Origin: Arcuatula senhousia
Lineage: Eukaryota > Mollusca > Bivalvia > Mytilida > Mytilidae
Assembly (NCBI GenBank): GCA_963971305.1
Contig: OZ020308.1
Span: forward strand, 27,495,275-27,559,274
Direction of reading: 5' to 3'
DNA length: 64,000 bases
Shown: piece by piece, positions 53,340 through 64,000 of the stretch
Layout of the letters: each line of letters starts with the position of its first letter
Numbering within the stretch: the stretch's first letter is position 1
The notes under the pieces: generated by a model
Seen by the model: the letters and a program-made list of their open reading frames with translations, nothing else
The model's database searches: none
Told to the model about the DNA's origin: nothing
Made by a program: the position numbers and the translations under genes

Positions 53340-55810
53340 CCCATATCTGAGTCACAAAAAATCTTCCTGCACGTCTCCATACAATGTACTTTCTTCATGT
53401 CAAGTTTTATCAAAATCTATCAAATTGGTTTTTGCAGAGTTTGTCTCATGTGCTGTGTGGATGCAGTCAAACGTATCCCCGTGCTTGAGTTGTATACTCA
53501 TATATTTTCATGATTTTCATATGAGGTGCTGTGCTTGCAGACAGATAGGCTGATTCATATGTAGCAGATGAATATTTGATAAGGTATAAATATAATTTCT
53601 GATTTCTGTAATTATAATGAAAAACACGTTTTTGGTCTTTTAAATGAGTTTAATTGTAATATCTCAGTAGTAAGTGAGCAAGAAAGAATAACAGTATGTA
53701 CAGACAACTGAGATCAAACTCTCTGATTATCTCCCTTGGTAAATAATGAGACAGATCAAATATGGACCCAGGTTTGTAGATATAAGCTATAAATTAAAGC
53801 AAGGAATTACATAGAAGGAAAAGAGTCTCATGACAGTTTACACACTATGTAAAACAAACATGTTGCAAGGCGAGATTTTGATGAGATTACCCATAATGCA
53901 ACACATATTGGTGTTATTTTTGATAAAAATACATTTTGATTTTATTTTTGTTAAACACTAAATGTAAATTTTTTTAAAGTTAATTTTTGAATTATTTATA
54001 ACCATTTGTTATCTTTGATGGAAATAAATGCCATATATTGACGTATTCCTCTTCAATTTTCCCCAAGTCTCGCCTTGCGAGAAAAGGTGAGATTTCACGA
54101 GATTCAATTCCCTCTATATAATTCCTTGATTAAAGTCAAAAATGATTTGTGAGCTAAAAACTTTGATAACTTTTTACTGTTATCCAAAAATAAATTTATG
54201 TAGATAAATTTAATAAATCACTATTATGCCCCTTTTCAAAGATTTTCCCATTATCATTGACACATGTTAGTCATCTTTATAGTGTAAATCAAAGATTTTT
54301 TTCTGTATAAACTTATACTCAAGATTTCTAAACAATAAAACAATAAAGGGTATTTCTATATTAATAATTCTGAATATATCATTTTTCTTATGAGTTTTTT
54401 TAAGAAAAATAAAAGTGTATACATTAATGTCTGTTAAATATACAGATGAAATCTTAACTGTTTCCAAACTTTAACAATGTTTAAATAAATATTTATATGT
54501 TCATATAATACTACTTTATAAACATATGGTATTAAACTTTATAAACATATGGTATTAATTTTTATAGCACATTTTTGTGGCCATTCCTTTTTTTTACTGA
54601 ATAACCCAATTATCTGTGTTGTATCCGTTCTGATATTTGTATGTTACTATCCTTGATAAGGAATATGTACAAGATAAATAGAATATTACTTAGAAAATGT
54701 TAACTTGAGTACCAATTCTGTTATTATAAATTATTAAATAATGAAAAAGTACCTGCAAATATATGTATTACAGTATTTGAAAAAAATCAATATGGCTTAG
54801 TCTACTACATGCATTTTGTTTTACTTTAAACATGCAAGAGTAAAATATGTACCCTTTAAGCAATAACATATGGAATCAAAAAAGCTGTCACATAAGATTT
54901 GGGACTAACAAAGTCATTATTTACATATATAATAAAACATAAAAGTAATGTTTTTGCACATAAAAGCTCAGTCCTTGGAACATGTGTATTGAATGTAATA
55001 ATTTTTATATAAAAGTGCATTGATTTCATCAATTTTTCATATAACAGTTAGGATTTTCATAAAACAGATAAGAATGTTCACAAAACAATAAATTAATGGG
55101 CTTCAGCCCAATTGATTTTATTACAAGAAAAATTATTCACTCAGCAGATGATTTATAAGAAAAAAATATAAATCAAACAAAAAGATTTGAGGACCCCACC
55201 CGTTGAGTGGGAAAGAATCTTAAGTCAGCTTGCTTAACAGGAAGTACATAAGCAACATGTTTTAAAACACATCCCACTGTATGGGACCCCTACCAGAAAT
55301 TGAAAGCCAATGATTAACAGTTGCTGAGAAAACTATTTCAAAAAAAGTGTGACAGACAGACAGGCAGGTGAATGGACAGACAGACACTGGCATTTCTATG
55401 TCCCTGCTCAACGGTGTGTTGGGAGACAAAAATAGTAAATATAATTGAACTCAATACACATATTCCTAGGAGTAAAGTTCATTACTGGCATACACAAAAT
55501 CTTTGGCAATGCATAAGAAGGAACATTTGATTATGATTGATAAAAGCACCATACATTAAAACATATGTAACACCAATAAATTAAAGCACTTAGCAGCATA
55601 ATATATTTTCACTGGGAAGAGTGAATTAAGCTACACAACAATGTAAGGCAATTTATCTTTAATCAACATGGTCAGGTGTCATCTTCTACTATGAAAAATT
55701 TCTTCTTTGAAGCAAAGACCATGTAAAAATTTACAATCTAGGGCTTTTAGCTTCTAAAATAATTTCTTGAATTGTTTATGAAAGAAATAACAATTTTTTA
55801 AGAATTTATG
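53340..55810. other. AT-rich intergenic stretch, little recognised
   Basis: No convincing gene. A degraded minus-oriented repeat with GACAGACAGACAGGCAGG lies at about 55190-55435 (left part GAGGACCCCACCCGTTGAGT). The rest is AT-rich and featureless to me. Confidence 0.5.
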
Positions 55811-55813
55811 GTA

Positions 55814-56927
55814 AGGGCTGTTCCAGAATTAATCGTGTGGGGGGTTGGGAGGAATTTCTATTACATATATGGTGGGTGGTGGGCCTTTTAGAAATATTTT
55901 GTGAAGAAACAATGATAACTAGATAATGTGTCTATGAGCCACAGGATGGCCCTCCTGTCTTGAAATATCATTGACTCTCAATGCGTATTACCTGGGATAT
56001 GGACCTTTACCAAGAAATTCATCAAAAGTGTTCATGTGTAAAATATAGGTCACAGTGACCTCATTTCTAGTGGATGGTGTCACTTTACCCAAGACACATC
56101 TAGTGGTGAAATATCATTGACCCCCAACATCTAGTATCCAAGTTATGGACCTTAACCAAGAACTTAACCGAAGTCGTTCATGCATAAAATATAGATCACA
56201 GTGACCAAATTTTTATTGGGTGGTGTCATGTTACCCAAGACACATCTAGTGGTGAAATACCATTGACCATCAACATGTAGTATCTGAGATATGGACCTTA
56301 ACCAAGAACTTAACCAAGTTCATTCATGCGTAAAATATAGGTCACAGTGACCTAATTTCTGGTGGGTGGTGTCACCTTACCTAAGACTCATCTAGTAGTG
56401 AAATATCATTGACCCCCAACATCTAGTATCCAAGTTATGGACCTTAACCAAGAACTTAACCGAAGTCATTCATGCGTAAAATATAGGTCACAGTGACCTA
56501 ATTTCTAGTGGGTGGTGTCACCTTACCTAAGACACATCTAGTAGTGAAATATCATTGACCCCCAACATCTAGTATCCAAGTTATGGACCTTAACCAAGAA
56601 CTTAACCGAAGTCGTTCATGCATAAAATATAGGTCACAGTGACCTAATTTCTAGTGGGTGGTGTAGCCCTACCCAAGACCCATCTGGTGGTGAAATATCA
56701 TTGACCCCCAACATCTAGTATCCGAGTAATGGACCTTAACCAAGAACTTAACCAGAGTGTTACGGACGGACGTACGGACGTACGGACGTACGGACGGACG
56801 GACGGACAAGGGTAAAACTATATGTCCGATCCACATACGTGGTCGGGCCATAAAAATTCATTATTTTTTTATGGGTGGTGGGGTCAAGAAAAAAGTGCCT
56901 CCCCTCACACAATTCTGGAACAGCCCT
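55814..56927. mobile_element. TIR element AGGGCTGTTCCAGAATT carrying a minus-oriented Helentron-like element
   Basis: AGGGCTGTTCCAGAATT at 55814 and AATTCTGGAACAGCCCT ending 56927 are perfect inverted ends. GGTGGGTGGTGGG and its neighbours recur at both inner borders. The interior is occupied by the 55885-56857 element. Confidence 0.8.
55885..56857 (-). mobile_element. Helentron-like element, ATGGCCCGACCACG family, about 175-bp units
   Basis: On the minus strand it starts ATGGCCCGACCACGTATGTG and CCGTCCGTCCGTCCGTACG. About five units contain CCCCAACATCTAGTATCC, ATATAGGTCACAGTGACC and AGTGGGTGGTGTC-like text (plus-strand reading). The left end is uncertain. Confidence 0.72.
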
Positions 56928-57165
56928 AAAATAATACATCCTATTTTTTTTCGTATAAAAAAAGCGTTCATTTATCTGAATGAATGTTTTTGTACACAAA
57001 ACTATTAACATTATGTTAATGGCATATACATTAATAATGTCAATGACACCAGTATTTGAACTAGGACCAATTGAAATGACCATTACAGAATCATCTAGAT
57101 TGTTTTTCAGAATCATATAAACTGCAATTTGATAAGTCATTCAAAAAGGCCACTAAAAACTTTTT

Positions 57166-57171
57166 TTTATT
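57166..57171 (-). promoter_or_regulatory. Candidate poly(A) signal of cytospin gene
   Basis: TTTATT on the plus strand (AATAAA on the minus), the first one I find downstream of the stop, about 1.17 kb away. Weak evidence. Confidence 0.3.
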
Positions 57172-57453
57172 CCTTAATAGTTTCACAATAAGGGATGAAA
57201 CAGGTGATATTATATTTGTCTCTGGCTTACTTTCTTTTAATGCTTAGTTCATAAGTTCACAAATGTGCCAAAAATACTTTTACTAAATGTTTTCTTATGC
57301 TAATAAAAATTACAACATCTATAATCTCATTTAGAATTGGACAGATATGCAAGAGTATAATGTAAATATAAATATATTCTTAAAACAAACATTGAGCAAC
57401 ATCTTTTGAACATTTAATGAGTAGCGATTCCATGCTTTCCCTAATTTACAGAT

Positions 57454-57647
57454 CTGTGAAAGTACTTAAATTTGTTGGCATCAATTTTCGTGGATGGAGA
57501 ATAAAATGCATGTTTGTGGATACTTGATTCTATGTGTTTACACAAATTCATAATAGCAATCAAAATTTTATCTTTGTTAGGAATCAAAGTTTGTCGTTTG
57601 CATGACCCAAAAATCATTGGTACTCCACAAAAATAATACTTTCACAG
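57454..57647. mobile_element. Short TIR element CTGTGAAAGTA
   Basis: CTGTGAAAGTACTTAAATTT and the inverted AATACTTTCACAG border about 194 bases that include ATCAATTTTCGTGGATGG. It is a variant of the CCACAGTA group. Confidence 0.65.
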
Positions 57648-58340
57648 AAATAAAACAATGAACATCAAGGCATGAAAATTTGTATAATACTTTTAACTAA
57701 ACAGTGATACATGCTAGGGTTTTGTTTATAGTGAAACTACAATTGATTTTTCAGACTTTTTATATTAAAGACTGTTTGAAACAAAAACTAAAAATAAATT
57801 TTAAGATCAATAAAAATTGACTATCAGGTTTAAAACAGAATTAGTAATTTTTAGGGATTTGTGGATTTTGTTCTAAAGTTGAAAAAATAGAATTACAGAT
57901 TTTCTCTATCTCTTTTATGTCAACAGCAAATGATGATCTAATTTTAACACCAACAGATGATATGCTTCAATTAAGTGAGCACCACATTAAGAAAATGTAA
58001 AGTTAAAAAAAAAGATTTAACAGAATGAAATAACATAGACATATAAATGTTTAGATAAAAACATTGCACAAAAAGAAATAAAATTATTATATTATCTGCA
58101 ATAAACATGATAAAATACTGATGGATTAAAATATTATGACTTTAAAAATTGAACCACATTTTTTTATACATACAAAACATGCAAAAGAGAAAATGTCCTA
58201 GATTTTGACCCAGGAATCTGATCTATTGTCTTTAACCCAATATAACAATTGATCAGTTAGATTTAAAAGAATCTTCTTTTCTTTAATTCTTGTCTTGGTG
58301 ACTTCCTCTCTATGACTATACTCTTCTGGTTCCTCAGAGA

Positions 58341-58442
58341 TCAAGATTTACCCTCCACTTCAAAGTGTTTATAAATGGATGTTACATAGGACATGACAGC
58401 CTGCCAATCAGGTCTCTCAATACAGACCATATCATTGATATT
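58341..58442 (-). CDS. SPECC1L: Cytospin last exon, end of CH domain
   Basis: Encodes [20 protein letters not shown], then [13 protein letters not shown] and TGA (58341-58343). Acceptor TTTTTCAG, phase 0 in. Confidence 0.95.
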   Translation of the reverse strand, partial: NINDMVCIERPDWQAVMSYVTSIYKHFEVEGKS

Positions 58443-61400
58443 CTGAAAAATAAAACAAAATTCAAATAAAAGCTAATCTTTCAACAAATTCATGAAACAA
58501 TTTGTCCAAAGAAACAATTCCCCACCTTAGAACATGAAAAAATAGGGCATCTAATGGGACATTAAATGATACCCCAACCACAATATAATATCGATAGTTC
58601 ACTTGTCCTGTATTTTATTGTACTAAACAGCTGTGCAAAATATCGTTCAAATCCCTTGACATGTTTTCAAGTTATCAGACGGAAACTCAAATATTCATGA
58701 CATTTGATTTTTGAAAGTGGCCAATCTCAAAAAACTATTTTTCAGATCATGCTGAAAATTGAACTTTCCCAGTATTTTATTGTACTGAACAGCTGTGCAA
58801 AATATCATTGGATTCTCTTCACACATTTTTTATCAGTTGGCAACTTAAAAATTCATTTTAACTTTATTTTTCAAAGTGGCAAATCTCAAAAATTATTTTT
58901 CAGATCATGCTGGAAATCGAACTTGACCTTTATTTAATTGTACTTAACAGCTGTGCAAAATATAATTCAAATCCCTTGACAGGTTTTCAAGTTATTGGTT
59001 GGAAACCTTCAGGGGACGGACTGGCAGACACCGAAAGAAATTGAGGGTATAACATAACACCTCGCCACTTTGTGTGGCGGGGTATAAAAAGTAACTTCAA
59101 CTTGAGAGTAATCCTGATTTGGGAGGACCAGACAACCAGACCTCAACACAATATGCTCACTTTGGACATTCTGAACCATCTTACCAAGTTTCAAATCATT
59201 CTCATGTACAGTTTCTGCAAAAAGCTTGATGCAAATTTTCATCTTGACCCAGTCCCAAGCAGGAAGTAGAAGTCCGACAAGTTTGAAAGTCACTTAGGAC
59301 GTACAGTTTGTCATACTGTACCATCCTATTAAGTTTCAAATCATTTTCATGGTTTCTGAGAAAAGCTTAACAGAAAATTTGTACGAACAGACAGATGTAA
59401 GGACAGATAGATGAACAGTTATAAATAAACCTTAATGCCCTCTGACATGTCGTCGCAGCGATATTAAACATATTGCTTTTGTAATTTTAGTAAAGAAACC
59501 ATTTTCACATTTTTAAACTAGAACTTACCAAGACAGAAGAATTTATTCCAACACTTTCAGCTGCTGCAAAAGCCATTGAGAAGTTCTTTCTCTGGAAATA
59601 TAAAATTATAATTAATAACTATGCATCTGTTCAACAGGAGATGTTGTTAGTATCCCTTTTTCTTCTTTTTTATCTATTTATACAACTAAGTGGCATCCTT
59701 TTTTTGTTCACTTTACTCAATGTCTCAAAGATGTGTAAAATGATTCTTTTTAAGTTCCATGAAATCAGGGAAATGTGTGAAATCTGAAATCGTGTACTTC
59801 ATTACACAATATGGAAATGCTTCTACAATGTAAAGTATAAACTACAAAAGCCTTCAATCCAATGTATAACTAACCAAACAATCTTAAATTGAAGTAAACA
59901 ATACTTTGTTTTCATTTTTGATTTCATGTTGTGTTTTTATTGTATTCTAATAAATACATGTAATGGCCTGTAAACTTTTAGCTTGAGTTTCTCTAAGTAG
60001 GGGTGAAACGATACTCCGAAGTACTGAGAATCCACGGTATTTTGGTGTATAGTACAAATTTTGAACTTTCTGACCAGTACAAGTTCATGATAATTTGTCA
60101 CTATTTAGCCTTTTCTATTGAAAATCTTCAGTGCGGAGATAACAATATTAGTCATAGGCATGGCTGACGTGATCACAAATGATAAAAACATTTAAAATAG
60201 AATGTTTAACTTTGTTTTCTTTGGAAGCTTATGCAAAATAAACACAAAGAATGAAAGTTTGATAAAAACAAGTGAAACAAGTGACAACAATCAATAAATA
60301 TATGTAACAAAACCATGTACCGTATCGTATCAATAGTAATAGTATTGTTGACAAAATCTACCATAGGGTTTGTGTATCGTGTCAATCCTATCTCTAGTCT
60401 GTAATAGATGAAACACTCATCAGACAGTTTTTAATTATTAGCCTGGAATCTTGTGATTTTATTTTAAGACAAACCTTATCTTCAGAGTTTAGTTCAGCAT
60501 ATGGAATCTTTTCTGGTAGATAACTGTGAAGCAAGGCACAGAAGGCTAAACCATCATTCCAACTACTGCTAAAATTGGTTATATCTACACCCTACAATAT
60601 AAACCCAGAAAGCTACAGAATAACAAATAACAGGGCTGCTAGAGCAAAATATTTGTTATTACCTTTATTTCCAACTACTGCTAAAATTAGTTATATCTAC
60701 ACCCTACAATACAAACAAAGATAGCTTGGTGAAACTCCAGCAAACTTTTCAGGGATATAATAGAAAGCAAATAGAAGAGAATACATGTAATTCAAAACAG
60801 CATTTGATTACAGATGTCAAGAATATCATTTATAATTTTTTGTATTCATTTTATTTATAGCTCTGTGTTATGTAATAATTTTGTTATTTTATTTTAAAAT
60901 AATATCATTTTTGAAAGTTTTTGCTAGATTCTAAATCGTCAATAACTAGTGCCATGATTATTTCAACATGTGTATATGAATCATACATAATGATTTAAAA
61001 TATCTCTATCATGCTTTACTCAATTCTGAACCATATCCTGGATGATTATGCCATTTAGTATAACCAGCTTATAATATGTGACCACCACCTCTGATTATTA
61101 AAATAAACATCAGTCATAATCACATGTATAAATTGGTCTTTAATTCATGTAATATATTAAAGACCTGCTGTCTATGTTATTATTGTAGAGTCAAGCAGAA
61201 TAATTTAACCTAGGGGACAGATCATAAGGTTTAATCAGTAAAAATATCATGTGAAAAGTGGACCATGATGTCATATGACAACAAGTACCCCCTTAATGTA
61301 CTTACTTTAATGTTATTACATGTATTGTCAGATCAGTTCAATACTAAATTTTCTAATATATTTATTATCATTCTTTATATATAATTTTCAAAATTGATCA

Positions 61401-64000
61401 AATGTTCCCCTGTTTGTGTTTAATCATCATGATCATGTTTATTTTTATAATTAACTCTAAATAACACATTTTGTAAAATTTTGTTAATTTATTATCCTGT
61501 TGAAACATTTTCATGATTTTATAGTTCACATTTAATGTCAGTCTTTTTTTTACATGTGAAACACCCATCCACCCTACAATTTTATTGCCTTCAGTTCTAC
61601 ATCTACCTTCTTTAGTCAAAATTCATGAAATTTGTAACTGGAACTGACAATTTCTTATTATTGGTTATGGACCTTTTATATACTGTGGATTAATTTATTT
61701 TCGTGGGTACCAATTTTTGTGGTTTGATGAAATATGATAATTTCGTGGATGCTTAAATTTAGGTTCTGAAGTCCTCAGGTTACAGTTCAATATAAAGTTT
61801 TCTCATAGTACATATCAAATTTCGTGGATCAAGGCCTCCAAAGAAATCCACCAAAATTGATACCAAACGATTAATAATGAAACCACAGTAAAATTAACGT
61901 AATTTGCCATTGGAAATAGTGTTTGGCCAATGACTTTTCAGTCTAAGACATTACATATTTAAGATTAAGACGGCTCAAAAGTATCTTTTTTCTTGAAACT
62001 TACAAACCACTGGTTTTTCACAATATAAATGGTACTTTTTTATCAGTCCCTTGCTAATAACTTACATGATATGGTAATGTTTTCTGTTGGCACCATTTCA
62101 GGAGAGCATTTCTTTTTGACCCTCCCATCTGTTTGGCTAAACCTGTCAATGGATCTTTACTAGGAGTATCTTTCTTTTCTGGTTCAATACTGAAATACAT
62201 AAGGCATTCTGACATTGTCTTAAGAGAGCTTTTATAATGTATATGCATGTTCATAAATTTTGCATTTCATGTTCTAAGTTCTGGTACTTATCAATCGGAC
62301 AATCCTTTACTGTTTATTTAAATTAGCAAAAACTTGAGTCTTGCATGATATATTTTTTTTTCTATTCTATTCTTGTTTGTCTTGTTCTTGTTTTTTTTTA
62401 TGTTTTCTGTTCCTTCTTTAAGAAAGGGGTCTTTCCTTGACTATTTCAATACTGAATTTCAATTGTATGCATTTTTATCCAACGCAAAACAGCAAGCAAG
62501 CGCCTACTGGCCTCATTGAAAGCTGCTCATTGTTGTTTTAAGTTGGCATATCTAATTCAGGGCTTGGTTATGTGAGCTGTGTGGCGTGCACTTATTCCAT
62601 ATCTCATAATTAATTTCTAATTTATTGTATTTAAGTGAGTTTACAAATCTGATCCTGGTACCATGCATTTTTAAGTGTCGACATCAATGTTTGATAATTT
62701 TGTCTTGTTGTCAATTTTAGATTCAATAAATGTCTTACGATTTTTACATTACATGTATATATGTAACTCTTCATGCATTCATTGTATTTCTGTGTTCCCT
62801 AACTATTGACACTCAAATCCACAGATGTACACCAAAGCATTGATAATTAATGAACATAAATGATATACAAACATGTATATATACATGTTTTAAAAAAAAA
62901 GGAAATGTTTATATAAAACACACAACCTACCTGCCTGAAACCCCACTACTTCTTCTAACTGGTGGTCTTGTCAAGATCGATGTAATCGTAGGTGAAGTGT
63001 CTGCCTTGGGTATGGGCGGAGCAGACTTTGGAGGGGCATCCCCTGGTGATCGTGGAGCATCGAATGGAATACAAGTCATAGAATGTCTCAATGGTGCTGG
63101 CCTGTCAGCTTTTTTCAAAACGGATCGTAACGTTACTTCAGGGGAGGTTACATTTAGCTGGTTGCTGTCCGTCATTGGTGACGTGGGAGATTTGATGACA
63201 TCATGAAGACCACTGATCGACGAGTCATTAGATTCAGAATTTCTCCTAGAGCTATCTTGACTAGAATGAATAGAAGAACAGCCACTCTTGACCTGTTCTT
63301 CTATAGATCGTATCAATGTTTTTACAGATTGAATTTGATTTTTGTCATGTCTAGAACGTAACGTCCCTAATTCCTTGTCTACAGAATTAATCACTTTTCC
63401 TTTCAACTCTGCTGTTAGAATTGTTTTTGGTGTCATTTTCTCCTCTGCCATTTTTTGAGACTTCCAACTATCTACTTCTATCTTATACCTATCTAATTCA
63501 CTATTGAGTTTATTGCACTTTTCCTTCAACTGAAAATTTTCTTGTTGCAGACGATCCATGTCGTCTTGTGTTTCCACTCGGAAATCATTGGCCACCAGAA
63601 CAGCCGTCTGCAAGTCCTTCTGAAACTGTTTCCATTCTTCACTCTCTTCATTATATTTCCCTTTTAATTCATTATGCTCAACTTCCAAAACAGATTTCTG
63701 AGATTGCAGTTCTTTAAGTTTAGCTTTCGTATCTTGTAAGTCCTTCATATATTCCTTTTTCTCTTTGAGATATTTCTCACAGTCTTGTTCCAATTGGTCT
63801 ATGTGCTCTCTAAGAGATTCGTTTTCATTTTGATTTTCTGATTTCTCCATTTCTAACTTTTCTAATTTGAATTCTAAGCTACTAACACTACTTCTAGAGC
63901 TAGTTTTCAGAGATTTGATCTCTTCATCTTTTTGTTGGCAGATTTCCTTAACCCTGGTCATTTCACTTTGAGTATGTAAAAGCACCTCTTTCATGGTAGC
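58341..64000 (-). CDS. SPECC1L: Cytospin (SPECC1L/SPECC1-type) gene, last five exons; 5' part beyond the window
   Basis: Cytospins link actin and microtubules and stabilise adhesion and cytokinesis structures. Five minus-strand exons (62931-64000, 62066-62189, 60475-60591, 59529-59591, 58341-58442) join in phase. The visible protein has a long coiled coil (first ~190 residues), a Ser-rich and Pro-rich linker, and then one calponin-homology domain: [102 protein letters not shown] and stop. The order coiled coil then C-terminal CH domain is diagnostic of the cytospin family. Vertebrates have two genes, SPECC1 and SPECC1L; an invertebrate probably has one, so the symbol is by family. Confidence 0.9.
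58569..59085 (-). mobile_element. ATACCCCGCCAC-family element in a cytospin intron
   Basis: On the minus strand it starts ATACCCCGCCACACAAAGTG. Units contain GCACAGCTGTTMAGTACAAT-like text and TTGAAAACMTGTC. It ends near ATACCCCAACCAC at 58569 (plus strand). Same family as 34741. Confidence 0.7.
59529..59591 (-). CDS. SPECC1L: Cytospin exon, CH domain
   Basis: Twenty-one codons, [20 protein letters not shown] plus L. Phase is 0 in and 0 out. The acceptor is TTTCCAG and the donor TTG|GTAAGT. Confidence 0.94.
60475..60591 (-). CDS. SPECC1L: Cytospin exon, central CH domain
   Basis: Thirty-nine codons, [20 protein letters not shown] then [19 protein letters not shown], the actin-binding core. 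Phase is 0 in and 0 out. The acceptor is ATTGTAG and the donor AAG|GTTTGT. Confidence 0.95.
60669..60715 (-). repeat. Duplicate of a cytospin exon start and acceptor
   Basis: The 47 bases at 60669-60715 repeat 60557-60603 (offset 112) with few differences. On the minus strand the copy holds TATTGTAG|GGTGTAGATATAACTAAT, i.e. an acceptor and the first ~33 bases of the CH exon, placed upstream of the real one. It has no donor. Confidence 0.85.
61681..61890. mobile_element. Best-preserved TACTGTGG ... CCACAGTA short element
   Basis: TACTGTGGATTAATTTATTT at the left and AATGAAACCACAGTA at the right. Inside are TTCGTGGGTACCAATTTTTG and CAAATTTCGTGGATCAAGG. 210 bp, in a cytospin intron. Confidence 0.8.
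62066..62189 (-). CDS. SPECC1L: Cytospin exon, start of CH domain
   Basis: Acceptor GTATTTCAG, phase 2 in. Encodes [20 protein letters not shown], then [20 protein letters not shown] and H. Donor CAT|GTAAGT, phase 0 out. Confidence 0.93.
62931..64000 (-). CDS. SPECC1L: Cytospin exon with coiled coil (continues past the window)
   Basis: Open in frame from the window edge ([11 protein letters not shown]) to the donor AGGCAG|GTAGGT. Heptad-like charged helix through [20 protein letters not shown] and [20 protein letters not shown]. Then [14 protein letters not shown], a Ser-rich patch ([20 protein letters not shown]) and Pro-rich text ([13 protein letters not shown]). Phase 2 out. The start codon lies outside the window. 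Confidence 0.92.

Noticed and set aside
56757..57140. Open frames with [11 protein letters not shown] or RPSVRPYVRT
   Set aside because: They are translations of the ACGGACGGACGT tract of a repeat element.
62850..63206. 118-codon plus-strand open frame
   Set aside because: It is antisense to the well-supported cytospin exon.

Overview
The window is animal nuclear DNA, most likely from a bivalve mollusc, with a marine mussel as the best guess. It is intron-rich and AT-rich, genes occupy a small part of it, and it is packed with repeat families I associate with bivalve genomes: elements with internal tandem units and (TCCG)n or (GTC)n tracts, and the short element ending in CCACAGTA. The species call is an inference from these repeats, not a database match.

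Layout. (1) 426..20043, plus strand: the last 17 exons (821 codons) of a neurofibromin (NF1) orthologue. They cover the C-terminal HEAT-like region and the tail; the RasGAP domain lies upstream of the window. Every exon junction keeps phase and the end of the gene is present. (2) 20044..39675: NF1 3' region, then intergenic DNA or unseen introns, made almost wholly of nested transposable elements, a LINE fragment and a repeated 0.5 kb module. (3) 39676..41940, plus strand: the last two exons of a gene I do not recognise; its last exon has a PD ... ExQ pattern that could be a degenerate PD-(D/E)XK nuclease fold. (4) 41941..58340: another repeat-rich stretch with a 4.8 kb tandem-unit element that has been split by a 1.64 kb element with long inverted ends. 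(5) 58341..64000, minus strand: the last five exons of a cytospin (SPECC1L/SPECC1) orthologue, coiled coil followed by the calponin-homology domain.

The three genes do not form an obvious pathway. NF1 regulates Ras; cytospin is an actin and microtubule linker; the middle gene is unknown. Three things stand out. First, several NF1 exons have had their 3' edge plus splice donor tandemly duplicated (97-bp, about 150-bp and 82-bp units). One copy is a complete in-frame alternative exon whose differences are nearly all synonymous. A similar exon-edge duplication occurs in the cytospin gene. Second, many sequence-unrelated repeat families share one architecture (T-run, sub-terminal inverted repeat, tandem units, inverted-repeat partner, hairpin, often CTTGTT), which fits Helentron-type non-autonomous rolling-circle elements. 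Third, four unrelated arrays share a design in which a 6-7 base word is written twice and the doublet recurs about every 30 bases.

I found no confident tRNA, rRNA or CRISPR, and no intact transposase or reverse transcriptase gene.
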